Below, piece by piece: positions 9,349 through 18,170 of a stretch of DNA of 64,000 nt; position 1 is the stretch's first letter; each line of letters begins with the position of its first letter. The notes beneath the pieces were generated by a model that saw only the letters and a list, made by a program, of their open reading frames with translations, ran no database searches and was not told where the DNA came from. Made by a program: the position numbers and the translations under genes. The DNA is from Paracoccus contaminans. GTDB lineage: Bacteria > Pseudomonadota > Alphaproteobacteria > Rhodobacterales > Rhodobacteraceae. The DNA is taken from contig NZ_CP020612.1 in the NCBI RefSeq assembly GCF_002105555.1, positions 585,001 through 649,000 of the forward strand, written 5' to 3'.

Positions 9349-9442
9349 CGGGGGCCTCGGGCACAGGAAGGAATGCTGGGAACAGGGGTCAGATAGCGCA
9401 GGCCCGCGCGCTTGGAAAGCGCCGGGGCTGGGGCCGGGCGGC

Positions 9443-9832
9443 TCAGCGCCCGCCGACGAGGCTCGCCCCCAGCGCGATCAGCGCCACCCCCTGCCAGTTG
9501 ATCGCGGCCAGCCGCTCGCCCAGCGCAAGGGCGCCGATGAGGGCAACCAGCACCACCGACAGCTTGTCCACCCGCGCCCCATCGCCCAGCTTCAGCGCGC
9601 GGAAACAGCACAGCCAGAACGCTCCCGTGGCCAGCCTCGGCAGCACCAGGAACAGCCCGGTGCGGGGCGAGACGCCGGACAGCAGCTGCCAGCCATGCGT
9701 CAGGCTGAGGAAAAGGGCCAGCACCGGCAGCATCACCAGCGCCCGCAGGATGGTGGCGAAGTCGGAACCGACCCCCGCCACCCCCAGTTTCGCCACAATG
9801 GCCGTCAGCGCGGCGAACCCGGCCGAGCCCAT
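9443..9832 (-). CDS. small EamA-family (DMT) membrane protein, short N-terminus
   Basis: A 129-residue protein with about four hydrophobic helices, a half-size EamA unit that would have to dimerise to transport. Recognisable segments are [12 protein letters not shown] near the start, [17 protein letters not shown] in the middle and [22 protein letters not shown] at the end. The only start in frame is the ATG at residue 1. The frame stays open and protein-like for some codons upstream (WPGSA) as far as the icd stop, so the first helix looks clipped. From memory, relatives have a few more residues (API) before DKLSV. It lies directly downstream of icd. The substrate is unknown. Confidence 0.7.
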   Translation of the reverse strand: MGSAGFAALTAIVAKLGVAGVGSDFATILRALVMLPVLALFLSLTHGWQLLSGVSPRTGLFLVLPRLATGAFWLCCFRALKLGDGARVDKLSVVLVALIGALALGERLAAINWQGVALIALGASLVGGR

Positions 9833-9871
9833 CGCCGAGCCCGGCCACGCCCCCCTGCCCGGCCACCCCGC

Positions 9872-11086
9872 TCAGCCTGCGAGGGCCTTGTTCAGGTATT
9901 CATCAACCTTTTCCAGATAGCCCATCGTGGTCAGCCATTTCTGTTCCGGCCCGACCAGCATCGCCAGATCCTTGGTCATGAAGCCGTCCTCGACCGCCTG
10001 AACCGTAACCCGTTCCAGCGTCTCGGCAAAGCGCATCAGCTGGGCGTTGTCGTCCAGTTTCGCGCGGTGCTTCAGCCCGCCCGTCCAGGCATAGATCGAG
10101 GCGATCGAGTTGGTTGAGGTTTCCTTGCCCTGCTGGTGCTGGCGATAATGGCGCGTGACGGTGCCATGCGCCGCCTCGGCCTCGACCGTCTTGCCATCGG
10201 GGGTCATCAGCACGCTGGTCATCAGGCCAAGCGAGCCGAAGCCCTGCGCCACGATGTCCGATTCCACGTCCCCGTCATAGTTCTTGCAGGCCCAGACATA
10301 ACCGCCCGACCATTTCAGCGCGCTGGCCACCATGTCGTCGATCAGCCGGTGTTCATAGGTGATGCCGGCGGCCTTGAAACGGTCGGCGAACTCGGTGTCG
10401 AACACCTCCTGGAAGATGTCCTTGAAGCGGCCGTCATAGGCTTTCAGGATCGTGTTCTTGGTGGACAGATAGACGGGATAGCCGCGCTGCAGGCCATAGT
10501 TCAGGCTGGCATGGGCGAAATCGCGGATCGATTCGTCGAGGTTGTACATCCCCATGGCAACGCCGGCGCCGGGCGATTTGAACACCTCGTGCTCGATCGT
10601 CTCGCCATCCTCGCCGACGAACTTGATCGACAGCGTGCCCTTGCCCGGAAAGCGGAAATCAGTCGCCTTGTACTGGTCGCCAAAGGCGTGGCGGCCGACG
10701 ATGATCGGCTGGGTCCAGTGCGGCACGAGGCGCGGCACGTTCGAGCAGATGATCGGCTCGCGGAAGATCACGCCGCCCAGGATGTTGCGGATCGTCCCGT
10801 TCGGCGATTTCCACATCTTCTTGAGGCCGAATTCCTCGACGCGGGCCTCGTCGGGGGTGATGGTCGCGCATTTGACGCCGACGCCGTATTGCTTAATGGC
10901 GTTCGCCGCGTCGATGGTGATCTGGTCCTCGGTGCGGTCACGCTCCTCGATCCCGAGATCATAGTATTTCAGGTCGATGTCGAGGTAGGGCAGGATCAGC
11001 TTCTGCTTGATGAAGTCCCAGATGATCCGGGTCATCTCGTCGCCGTCGAGCTCGACGACGGGGTTGTCTACCTTGATCTTGGTCAT
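9872..11086 (-). CDS. icd: NADP-dependent isocitrate dehydrogenase
   Basis: TCA-cycle enzyme that converts isocitrate to 2-oxoglutarate and CO2 with reduction of NADP. The 404-residue protein is the homodimeric eukaryote-like type usual in alphaproteobacteria. It starts [20 protein letters not shown]. It carries the substrate loop KSPNGTIRN, the YDGDVESD metal-binding segment, [12 protein letters not shown], and [17 protein letters not shown] near the NADP site. It reads as complete and undisturbed. A strong hairpin lies between it and the YcnI-like gene upstream. Confidence 0.97.
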   Translation of the reverse strand: MTKIKVDNPVVELDGDEMTRIIWDFIKQKLILPYLDIDLKYYDLGIEERDRTEDQITIDAANAIKQYGVGVKCATITPDEARVEEFGLKKMWKSPNGTIRNILGGVIFREPIICSNVPRLVPHWTQPIIVGRHAFGDQYKATDFRFPGKGTLSIKFVGEDGETIEHEVFKSPGAGVAMGMYNLDESIRDFAHASLNYGLQRGYPVYLSTKNTILKAYDGRFKDIFQEVFDTEFADRFKAAGITYEHRLIDDMVASALKWSGGYVWACKNYDGDVESDIVAQGFGSLGLMTSVLMTPDGKTVEAEAAHGTVTRHYRQHQQGKETSTNSIASIYAWTGGLKHRAKLDDNAQLMRFAETLERVTVQAVEDGFMTKDLAMLVGPEQKWLTTMGYLEKVDEYLNKALAG

Positions 11087-11186
11087 GGATCGCCCTCGGG
11101 TTTCAGGATTCGCTCGCGCGCCTCATAGCGCAGTCAGCCCGTCAGGGGAAGTGCGGTATGCCGTGGTATACTGAAAGGGCGTGCCT

Positions 11187-11211
11187 CCGGCCCCTGACGC
11201 GCAGGGGCCGG
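11187..11211 (-). terminator. perfect GC hairpin between the DUF1775 gene and icd
   Basis: CCGGCCCCTG (11187-11196) pairs perfectly with CAGGGGCCGG (11202-11211) across a five-base loop. It lies just after the stop of the DUF1775 gene and upstream of icd on the same strand. No T run follows, so termination may be weak or Rho-assisted. Confidence 0.5.
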
Positions 11212-11221
11212 GCCGGCGGGT

Positions 11222-11752
11222 TCAGTGATGATGGGCGTGTTCATCCGCGGGCTGGACGGTCAGCGCCGGGGCAGGATCGTCCACCGCCGCGCCCTCGGCC
11301 GCCGGAACGCCCGTCCAGTGCTCGACGCGCGCGCCGCAGGTCTGCTCGACGGGGAAATACAGCGTGGCGCCTGGTGCCAGATCGCCGCCCAGCGTCCCGG
11401 TAAAGACGAATTCGTCATACCAGGCATCCGGCAGCTCGCCCGTCCATGCGATGCGGCGCACACCCTGCGCCCGCATCGTGCCGTGATCGTCATAGGGGGC
11501 AGGGTAATCGCCATCCTGCGTCGTCAGCGTCCAGCCCGGCTTGGGCATCGGTTTTGCAAGGTAAAACCCGTCGGGCAGCGTCACCGACAGGCTGGTGGTC
11601 GCTGCGCCCTCGCAGCCATGGGGCACGGCCAGAACAGCCCGGATGGCCGACCCGGCCGGGGCCTGCGCGGGCGTCAGCTTCACATGCGCCAAAGCGGCGG
11701 TGCCCGCAAGCGCCAGCGGAATTGCCAGCGCGGTGATGAAGATGCGTTTCAT
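11222..11752 (-). CDS. YcnI/DUF1775 family periplasmic protein with His-rich C-terminus
   Basis: A 176-residue exported protein. The signal peptide MKRIFITALAIPLALAG ends near ALAHVKL, putting a histidine at the mature N-terminus as in YcnI proteins, where it helps bind copper. The fold shows the DUF1775 pattern: VPHGCEGAATTSLSVTLPDGF, KPGWTL, the AWTGELPDAWYDEF segment, then LYFPVEQTC. The last residues are histidine-rich (DEHAHHH), consistent with metal binding. AGGAGAG precedes the ATG. It is cotranscribed with the DUF2946 gene upstream, a pairing often seen in copper-handling loci. Copper binding is inferred from the family. Confidence 0.87.
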   Translation of the reverse strand: MKRIFITALAIPLALAGTAALAHVKLTPAQAPAGSAIRAVLAVPHGCEGAATTSLSVTLPDGFYLAKPMPKPGWTLTTQDGDYPAPYDDHGTMRAQGVRRIAWTGELPDAWYDEFVFTGTLGGDLAPGATLYFPVEQTCGARVEHWTGVPAAEGAAVDDPAPALTVQPADEHAHHH

Positions 11753-11780
11753 TGCGCTCTCCTGAGGGAAATGGGGAAGA

Positions 11781-12155
11781 TCAGGCATTTCCGACGCGCA
11801 AAGGGGGGCCGCAGGCCATGGGACAGGGGTGGTGATGCGCCAGGACGGGCAGCAAACGCGGCGCAGGCCCGCCCCCCCGTGCCAGCCGCATGCCCCGCGG
11901 CGCCAGGGATGGCGCGGCAGGCAGCGGCGCCGCGCCGGCCAGCAGGCAGGCCAGGCAATGATCGGCCGCCGCCGGCGGGAGCGATGCGGGATCATGCCCG
12001 CAGATCTTCCCCAGCGCCAGGACGGGCCCCGCGGCCTCAGCCCGCATCCGGGCCTGTGATGGCCCCGCCATCCCCAGCGCAAGCGCCAGCAGCGCGCAGG
12101 CCAGCAGGCGCAGGACAGCGCCGCGCCGACAAAGCGGTGCGACAGGCATGGTCAT
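11781..12155 (-). CDS. DUF2946-like small exported protein
   Basis: A protein of 124 residues with an N-terminal hydrophobic helix (LRLLACALLALALGMAG) ending near SQARMRAEA, likely a signal sequence. The mature part has the DUF2946 pattern of a first cysteine (KICGHD), then DHCLACLL, then a His-rich segment LAHHHPCPMAC. These are candidate metal ligands. It sits 28 bases upstream of the YcnI-like gene on the same strand, so a shared role in copper homeostasis is plausible but not shown. A second ATG two codons in is equally good; neither has a clear ribosome binding site. Confidence 0.68.
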   Translation of the reverse strand: MTMPVAPLCRRGAVLRLLACALLALALGMAGPSQARMRAEAAGPVLALGKICGHDPASLPPAAADHCLACLLAGAAPLPAAPSLAPRGMRLARGGGPAPRLLPVLAHHHPCPMACGPPLRVGNA

Positions 12156-12194
12156 CGCGCGCCCAGATCGGATGCCGCCCGCCGCCCTGCCCGG

Positions 12195-12854
12195 TCAGCG
12201 CGTCGATTCGGTCAGGCGGCGGCGGACATAGGTCTGAACCGTGTCGATCATCGGCTTCATATGCGCCTCGTCATCGCGGAAGAAGTGATCGGCGCCTTCG
12301 ATTTCCTGATGGGTGATTGTGATCCCCTTCTGCTCGCGCAGCTTGGCAACCAGGGCGCTGGTGTCCTTGGCGGGGGCCACGCGGTCGGCATTGCCGTTGA
12401 CGATCAGTCCGCTGGACGGGCACGGGGCAAGGAAGCTGAAATCATACATGTTCGCGGGCGGCGAAACCGAGACGAAGCCCGTGATCTCCGGCCGCCGCAT
12501 CAGCAGCTGCATCCCGATCCAGGCGCCGAAGCTGAAACCCGCGACCCAGCAATGCTTGGAATTGGGATTCATCGCCTGCAGATAATCGAGCGCGGATGCG
12601 GCATCCGACAGCTCGCCGATGCCCTGGTCAAATTCGCCCTGGCTGCGCCCCACCCCGCGGAAGTTGAAGCGCAGGACCGTGAACCCCATGCGGTGAAAGG
12701 CGTAATGCAGGTTGTAGACGACGCGGTTGTTCATCGTCCCGCCATATTGCGGGTTGGGGTGCAGGATGATCGCCAGGGGCGCATCGGGCTTGGGCTGCGG
12801 ATGATAGCGGCCTTCCAGACGACCCTCGGGTCCGGGAAAGATCAGTTCGGGCAT
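12195..12854 (-). CDS. alpha/beta hydrolase (dienelactone hydrolase-like)
   Basis: A 219-residue cytosolic hydrolase. The nucleophile elbow is AGFSFGAW (GxSxG), the oxyanion strand is IILHPNPQYGGTMNN, and the catalytic His is probably in GADHFF near the end. FNFRGVGRSQGEFD is a conserved segment of this family. The substrate is unknown. The gene is divergent from iscR. In many Rhodobacteraceae a similar hydrolase flanks the iscR-suf operon, so this looks like conserved synteny. Confidence 0.88.
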   Translation of the reverse strand: MPELIFPGPEGRLEGRYHPQPKPDAPLAIILHPNPQYGGTMNNRVVYNLHYAFHRMGFTVLRFNFRGVGRSQGEFDQGIGELSDAASALDYLQAMNPNSKHCWVAGFSFGAWIGMQLLMRRPEITGFVSVSPPANMYDFSFLAPCPSSGLIVNGNADRVAPAKDTSALVAKLREQKGITITHQEIEGADHFFRDDEAHMKPMIDTVQTYVRRRLTESTR

Positions 12855-12906
12855 TGCGGCTCCTGGTCGGCTGGCGCGGCGCGGCGGCGGACTGGCCGGC
12901 GCTTCC

Positions 12907-12935
12907 TTGACGCAGCAGGTGTCGGACTTTAGAGG
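12907..12935 (+). promoter_or_regulatory. possible promoter of iscR
   Basis: TTGACG (12907-12912) is followed after 15 bases by TTTAGA, or after 17 bases by TAGAGG. It lies in the 257-base divergent gap between the hydrolase and iscR, and would give a leader of roughly 170 bases. The GGAGG-like signal just before the iscR start supports the gene start but not this promoter. I saw no convincing IscR or iron-responsive operator in the gap. Confidence 0.28.
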
Positions 12936-13111
12936 GAAAATCTGGGGTGCGCGGCGGACTTGTGCAAGCGAAGGCTGGCCGGGCTTAGCGCAGCGTGCGC
13001 GCAGCCGTCAATCGCTGCGGCCCGGCTGCGGCGCGGCCGGGGGGCGCAATGGCCCCGCGGGGCGCGCGGCGCAGGGCGGCGGCACCTCGCGCGTCAGGCT
13101 GGAGGCGGCAG

Positions 13112-13567
13112 ATGAAGCTATCAACCAAGGGCCGGTATGCGATGGTCGCGCTGGTCGATCTGGCGACCAGTCCGGGCAGCCTGACGACGCTGGCCGAAAT
13201 CTCGCGCCGGCAGGACATCTCGCTGCCTTATCTGGAACAGCTTTTCGTCCGCCTGCGGCGCGGAGGGCTGGTGGACAGCGTGCGCGGCCCTGGCGGGGGC
13301 TACCGCCTGGCGCGGCCGCCGGCGGAAATCCGGGTCGTCGAGATCCTGGGCGCGGTGGACGAGACGGTCAGCGCCCTGCATGTGGGCGCAGGCGCGTCGG
13401 GCGGGCAAAGCGGCACCCGCGCCCAATCGATGACCAATCGCCTGTGGGAAGGGCTGTCGGCCCATGTCTATGTCTTTCTGCACAACACCACGCTGGCGGA
13501 CGTGGCGCGCAACGACCTGCTGCCCTGTCCCGCCGTGCCTGCGATCCTGCTGATCGAGGACGATTGA
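13112..13567 (+). CDS. iscR: Rrf2-family regulator, IscR type with a single cysteine
   Basis: Transcriptional regulator of Fe-S cluster biogenesis genes, 151 residues. It opens MKLSTKGRYAMVALVDLA and continues with the winged helix of IscR: ISRRQDISLPYLEQLF and RGPGGGYRLA. The region that in E. coli IscR holds the three cluster cysteines reads ASGGQSGTRAQSMTNRLWE, with no cysteine. The only Cys is 139, near the C-terminus. Rhodobacter IscR is reported to bind its cluster through one cysteine, so this is likely a lineage form and not a dead protein. No suf or isc gene follows; the next gene is a CAP lipoprotein. The start is preceded by GGAGGCGGCAG. Confidence 0.88.
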   Translation: MKLSTKGRYAMVALVDLATSPGSLTTLAEISRRQDISLPYLEQLFVRLRRGGLVDSVRGPGGGYRLARPPAEIRVVEILGAVDETVSALHVGAGASGGQSGTRAQSMTNRLWEGLSAHVYVFLHNTTLADVARNDLLPCPAVPAILLIEDD

Positions 13568-13716
13568 AAGCCTCGCCCCCCGGCGGGCTGCCCCTGCCGC
13601 TATCCGGGCGCGTGCGCTGCAAACGATGTTTGAAGCGGCGCAGCGCAGGCGGTAAGGCGCGGGAAAAGGATCGCACAGGATCATCAGGCAGGACTTTGAT
13701 GCGCGAGGCACAGATC

Positions 13717-14232
13717 ATGACCAGGCTTTCCCTTGCTGCGGCGGCCGCGCTGGCGCTGCTGGCGGGCTGCGGCTTCCGGGGACCGGCGGCCCAGGTCGGC
13801 CCGGATGGACAGCCGCTTCCCGTCGCCTATCGCATTTCCGCCCGCGAGGGGGCCGAAATACCCGGCCGCATCCTGACCCAGGTGAACCTGCTGCGGGCGC
13901 AGTCGGGCATGGCGCCCCTGGCCGACAGCCCGCAGCTGACCGCCGCCGCCATGGCCCATTCGCGCGACATGTCGGCGCAGAACCGCGCCTGGCATTTCGG
14001 CTCGGACGGGTCCTCGCCGCTGGATCGGGCGCATCGGCAGGGCTATAGCGGGCACCTTATCGGCGAGAACATCTCGGAAACCTACGAAACCGACATCGCC
14101 ACCCTGGCTGCCTGGATGCAGGAACGCGACACCCGCGACGTGCTGATGGACCCCGCTGCCCAGCAGATGGGCATGGGCTGGTATCAGGAACCGGGCAACA
14201 AGATCTGGTGGACGCTTCTGGTGGGCAGCTGA
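13717..14232 (+). CDS. CAP-domain (SCP/PR-1-like) lipoprotein
   Basis: A secreted protein of 171 residues. The N-terminus MTRLSLAAAAALALLAGC is a lipoprotein signal with lipobox LAGC. The CAP domain shows HSRDM, AWHFGSDG, RAHRQGYSGHLIGENI, a tryptophan helix AAWMQERDTRD and QMGMGWYQ, in the usual order. Bacterial CAP proteins have no settled enzymatic role; envelope or peptidoglycan roles are often suggested. An ATG six codons upstream is possible. It is separated from iscR by 150 bases. A second CAP lipoprotein lies upstream of accD. Confidence 0.85.
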   Translation: MTRLSLAAAAALALLAGCGFRGPAAQVGPDGQPLPVAYRISAREGAEIPGRILTQVNLLRAQSGMAPLADSPQLTAAAMAHSRDMSAQNRAWHFGSDGSSPLDRAHRQGYSGHLIGENISETYETDIATLAAWMQERDTRDVLMDPAAQQMGMGWYQEPGNKIWWTLLVGS

Positions 14233-14479
14233 GCCGCCCTGCCGCGGCGATCCGCCCGCGCCGGGCAAGGGCCGCGGGGCGGCCCGACACCGCCCCGCCA
14301 TGCCCTCAATCAAGGCGTCACGCGCAAGCCAGCCCAGGCGCATTGCCCTGACAGGTGCCGGGGACCAGCCCGGTGCCCTTGTCGTGCCCTTGGCGGCTGC
14401 CGCGCGCAGCCAGTGCCCCTGGATGAAAACGCCGGCCCTGATAGGACCGGCGCTCTTGTCGCCCGCATGCAGGGGCGCA

Positions 14480-14507
14480 GGGATCAGGGATCAGGGATCA
14501 GGGATAG
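14480..14507. repeat. heptamer tandem repeat at the end of an L,D-transpeptidase gene
   Basis: Three perfect copies of GGGATCA and a fourth variant (GGGATAG) lie in tandem. On the minus strand they span the last two codons and the TGA of the transpeptidase and run downstream. Slippage here would change only the C-terminal residues or add a stop. Confidence 0.7.
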
Positions 14508-15013
14508 ATCACCACCGGCGTTCCCGGCCGGACCATGGCAAAGATGTCCTCGATCTCGCTGTCGTTCACGGCGATGCACCCGGCCGTCCAGTCGCGCAGC
14601 TTCTGGCGGTTTCCATAGGGTCCGCGGCCGTGGATCATGATGTCCCCGCCGGGCTGCTGGCCCAGCATCATCGCCCGCGCCGTATCCTCGGGGTCGGGAT
14701 AGGATATGCCCAGAGACAGGTGATACTGGCTGTCGGGGTTTATCCGGTTGATGTAATAGACCCCCTCGGGCGTGCGGCCGTCGCCCTCATACATCTTGTG
14801 GCCGATCGGCTGAAAGCCCAGCCCGATGTCATAGGCCTTGAGAACCTTGCGCCCCGACAGCAGGAACATCTGCCGGTCGCCCTTTTCCACCACGATCTGC
14901 GTGACGGGCGGGCCGTTGTATCGCTTGAACTTGCCGGCCGGCGGCGCCGAAGAACACGCCGTGACCAGCACAAGCACGATCAGCGCCAGAACGCTGCGGA
15001 TGGTCGGTTTCAT
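14498..15013 (-). CDS. L,D-transpeptidase (YkuD) lipoprotein
   Basis: A periplasmic enzyme that forms 3-3 cross-links in peptidoglycan or attaches proteins to it. It has 171 residues. The start is at MKPTIR, giving a lipoprotein signal with lipobox LVTAC; an ORF extension upstream lacks signal features. The YkuD domain has DIMIHGRGPYG (His) and DWTAGCIAVND (catalytic Cys). TPEGVYYINRINPDSQYHLS is the conserved middle strand region. It stands alone between the CAP gene (convergent) and the methyltransferase operon. A paralogue lies at 31850-32458. Confidence 0.9.
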   Translation of the reverse strand: MKPTIRSVLALIVLVLVTACSSAPPAGKFKRYNGPPVTQIVVEKGDRQMFLLSGRKVLKAYDIGLGFQPIGHKMYEGDGRTPEGVYYINRINPDSQYHLSLGISYPDPEDTARAMMLGQQPGGDIMIHGRGPYGNRQKLRDWTAGCIAVNDSEIEDIFAMVRPGTPVVIYP

Positions 15014-15120
15014 GACTGCTGCCCCATGATCGCTTGAGCGACTCGTTTCCTTGCGCACTAGCAGCGTCGGCGGGTTTTCGCCAGTCGCGAAATGTCGGCC
15101 GGGGAAAGGGGGCGATCACC

Positions 15121-16341
15121 TCATCTGGTGAAATGCGCCGCCAGTTCGACATGGGGCGACCAGCGGAACTGGTCCACCACCTCGAGGCGCCCGATTCGCC
15201 AGCCGCCCCCGGCCATGATGCGGGCGTCGCGGGCAAAGGTCACGGGATCACAGGCAACCCAGGCGACCGACTGCACGGCAGAGGCCGCCAGCGCGCGCGC
15301 CTGCGCCTCGGCCCCGGCCCGCGGAGGGTCGATCACGGCCGCGTCGAACCGGGCCAGCTCGTCCGCCAGCAGCGGCCGGCGTGACAGGTCACGCTGCTGG
15401 GTCGTCACGCGCCGCAGGCCGGGGGCCGCGCGCCAGCCCGCATCCAGTGCCGCCAGCGGGGCGGCCAGCCCCTCGACCGCGTGGATCTCGGCAGCCTCCG
15501 CCAGCGGCAGGGCGAAGGTGCCCGCCCCGGCATAGAGATCGGCGATCCGGGCCGCCCCGCCCACCGCCCGGCGCACTGCCGCCAGCAGCGCGGCCTGCCC
15601 TTGGATGGTGGCCTGCAGAAATCCGCCCGGTGGCGGCACGACCTGCGCGCGCCCCATCGCCAGCGCGGGTGGGCGGCGCAGCAGCGCCTGCCCGTCCCAG
15701 TCGAGCCGCGCCCAATCGGCCGCCTCGGCCAGCGCCGACAGCCCGGCCAGCAGGTCCGGGGTCATCGGCTTGCCGCCCCGCACGGCGATATCCAGCCCGG
15801 CGGGCGTCTCGGTCACCGCCAGGGACAGTTCGCCCGCCCGTGATCCGCCCAGCGCGACCAGCCGGCGCAGGTCGGGGACCGCGGCAAGGATGGCGGGGCG
15901 GATCACCAGGCACTCGGCCATATCCACCACCACGTCCGAGGCGCGGGCGTGAAACCCGACCAGCGCCCCCTTTTTCGTCCGCCGCCCCGACAGAACCGCC
16001 CGGCGGCGCGAGCGCGGCGGCGAGGTGCGGACCGCCGCCACCGAGGCGCAAAGCCCCTGGGCCGCAAGGGCCTGTTCCACCACCCCCGCCTTCCAGCCCG
16101 CGACAAAACCGTCCGAGGCATGCATCAGCGAACAGCCGCCGCAGGCGCGGTAATGCGGACAGGGCGCCCGGACCCGGTCGGGCGAGGGTGTCACGATGCG
16201 GGGGGAGGCGATGCGCCCCTCTGCGGCCTCGCCCTCGATCTGCTCGCCCGGCAGCGTCAGGGGGGCAAGCGCCCGCGCCTCTGCGGCCACGGCCACGCCG
16301 TCGCCCCGGCGGCCCAGCCGCTCAACCTGCCACAGGGTCAT
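15121..16341 (-). CDS. class I SAM-dependent RNA (uracil-5-)methyltransferase, RlmD/TrmA family
   Basis: A protein of 406 residues that transfers methyl from SAM to C5 of a uridine in rRNA or tRNA. An N-terminal Fe-S motif APCPHYRACGGCSLMHA plus AECLVIRP gives four cysteines (Cys61, 67, 70 and one near 143). The Rossmann domain has IADLYAGAGTFALPLAE for SAM. The C-terminal VIDPPRAGAE and VACDPVTFARD carry the catalytic aspartate region and nucleophilic cysteine. Which nucleotide it modifies cannot be told from sequence. Its ATG overlaps the ABC-exporter stop (ATGA), as last gene of the hsp33-cca operon. Confidence 0.9.
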   Translation of the reverse strand: MTLWQVERLGRRGDGVAVAAEARALAPLTLPGEQIEGEAAEGRIASPRIVTPSPDRVRAPCPHYRACGGCSLMHASDGFVAGWKAGVVEQALAAQGLCASVAAVRTSPPRSRRRAVLSGRRTKKGALVGFHARASDVVVDMAECLVIRPAILAAVPDLRRLVALGGSRAGELSLAVTETPAGLDIAVRGGKPMTPDLLAGLSALAEAADWARLDWDGQALLRRPPALAMGRAQVVPPPGGFLQATIQGQAALLAAVRRAVGGAARIADLYAGAGTFALPLAEAAEIHAVEGLAAPLAALDAGWRAAPGLRRVTTQQRDLSRRPLLADELARFDAAVIDPPRAGAEAQARALAASAVQSVAWVACDPVTFARDARIMAGGGWRIGRLEVVDQFRWSPHVELAAHFTR

Positions 16342-18170
16342 GCGTCCTCGTCCGTCCCCAGAAAGCCGCCCGATTGCCGGTTCCAGTAACGGGCATACAG
16401 CCCGCCCCGCGCCAGCAGGGCCTCATGGCTGCCTTCCTCGACGATGCGGCCGGCGTCCATGACGATGATCCGGTCCATCTGGGCGATGGTGGACAGGCGA
16501 TGGGCGATGGCCAGCACGGTCTTGCCCTGCATCACGCGCATCAGCGAATCCTGGATCTGCGCCTCCACCTCGCTGTCCAGCGCGCTCGTCGCCTCGTCCA
16601 GCACCAGGATCGGCGCATCCTTGAGAAAGGCGCGCGCCAGCGCGATCCTCTGGCGCTGGCCGCCCGACAGCTTGACCCCGCGCTCGCCCAGATGCGCGTC
16701 ATATCCCTTGCGCCCGGCGAAATCAGCCAGGCCCAGGATGAAGTCATGGGCCTCGGCCGCCCTGGCGGCGGCAACCAGATCGGCCTCGGTGGCATCGGGG
16801 CGGCCATAGAGGATGTTCTCGCGGGCGGATCGGTTGAACATCGCGGTTTCCTGCGTGACCATGCCGATATTGCGGCGCAGCGATTCCTGCGTGAGGGCGC
16901 GCACGTCGATGCCGTCCACCCGCACCGCGCCATGTTCCACGTCATGCAGGCGCAGCAGCAGCGACACCAGGGTGGACTTGCCCGCCCCCGAGGCGCCGAC
17001 GATGCCGATGCGCTCGCCCGGCGCGATATGCAGCGTCAGCCGCTCGATCCCGCCCGTGCCGCGGCCATAGGCAAAGCCCACATCGTCAAAGCTGATCGCG
17101 CCCCGCGCGCGGCCCAGGACCGTCGCGCCGGGGGCATCCGTCAGGGTATGGGGGGGCGAAAGCGTCTGCATCCCGTCCTCGACCTCGCCGATCGACCCCC
17201 AGATCCCCATCAGCGACATGCTGACCCAGCCGGTCATCTGCGCCAGCCGCATGGCGATGGCGCCAAGGGCGGCGACATCGCCGGGGCTCGCCGCCCCACG
17301 CTGCCACATCCACACCGCCCCGCCCACCAGGACGACCGGAAGGATGCCGGCCACCACCGTCAGCGACAGGCGGAACCAGGTGTTCAGACGGCCGAAATCC
17401 ACCGCACGGTCGCGGAATGTCTCCATCGCGCCAAGGGCCGCCTGATCCTCGAAGGCAGAGCGGGCGAACAGCTTGACGGTCTTGATGTTGGTGATGGTAT
17501 CGACGACCTGCCCGGTGATCATCGCGCGGGCCGAGGCGCGCCCCGCCGACTGCGCCCGGATCCGGGGCAGAAAGAACCGGATCAGCGCCAGATAGGCGAC
17601 CAGCCAGGCAAGCAGCGCCAGCGCGCCCCAGCCATCGACCGAAACAAGATAGACCGCCGAACCCAGCACCGCCGACAGGGCGAAGGCAGCGGTATTGACC
17701 ATTTCCGAGGCGACATCGGTGACCGCGCGGGCGGTCTGCATCTGCTTTTGCGCGATGCGCCCGGCGAAATCATTGTCAAAGAACGTCACCGACTGGCCCA
17801 TCGTCCAGCGGTGCAGGCGCGACAGCACCAGGGGCAGCACGTTGGGGCCGATGATGACATTCGATGTCGCCGAGGACAGCCCCAGAATAGCCGGCCGCAC
17901 CAGCAGGAAGAAAAGGGCAAAGGCCGCGACCAGCATCAGCGAGGGCCCCCCCGCGCCCCCCCCGGTGCCCGCGACGGCATCGACGACCCGCCCCAGCAGC
18001 GTGGCCGAGGCGACCTCGGCCGCCCCCGACAGCGCCGAGGCAAGCGCCGCGACCCCCAGCCCCGGCCAAGCCCCCGACAGCGCCCAGCGGAAAAAGGCCA
18101 TCAGCGTGCGCGGGGGCGGGCCTTCGGCCGGGCGGAAGGCGTCGATCATGCGCTCGAAGGCTGCGTGCAT
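16338..18170 (-). CDS. ABC transporter, fused permease/ATPase (exporter type)
   Basis: A half-size exporter of 610 residues that would act as a homodimer in the inner membrane. The membrane domain spans about 25-330 with six helices. The ATPase domain (from about 365) has Walker A GASGAGKST, Q-loop VTQETAMFN, signature VKLSGGQRQRIALARA, Walker B ILVLDEATSALD and H-loop IAHRLSTIA. The sequence resembles multidrug or lipid exporters (MsbA-like), and the substrate is unknown. Its ATG shares one base with the cca stop (TGATG), and GGGAGAG precedes it. An upstream ATG would lie inside cca and is unlikely. Confidence 0.92.
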   Translation of the reverse strand: MHAAFERMIDAFRPAEGPPPRTLMAFFRWALSGAWPGLGVAALASALSGAAEVASATLLGRVVDAVAGTGGGAGGPSLMLVAAFALFFLLVRPAILGLSSATSNVIIGPNVLPLVLSRLHRWTMGQSVTFFDNDFAGRIAQKQMQTARAVTDVASEMVNTAAFALSAVLGSAVYLVSVDGWGALALLAWLVAYLALIRFFLPRIRAQSAGRASARAMITGQVVDTITNIKTVKLFARSAFEDQAALGAMETFRDRAVDFGRLNTWFRLSLTVVAGILPVVLVGGAVWMWQRGAASPGDVAALGAIAMRLAQMTGWVSMSLMGIWGSIGEVEDGMQTLSPPHTLTDAPGATVLGRARGAISFDDVGFAYGRGTGGIERLTLHIAPGERIGIVGASGAGKSTLVSLLLRLHDVEHGAVRVDGIDVRALTQESLRRNIGMVTQETAMFNRSARENILYGRPDATEADLVAAARAAEAHDFILGLADFAGRKGYDAHLGERGVKLSGGQRQRIALARAFLKDAPILVLDEATSALDSEVEAQIQDSLMRVMQGKTVLAIAHRLSTIAQMDRIIVMDAGRIVEEGSHEALLARGGLYARYWNRQSGGFLGTDEDA

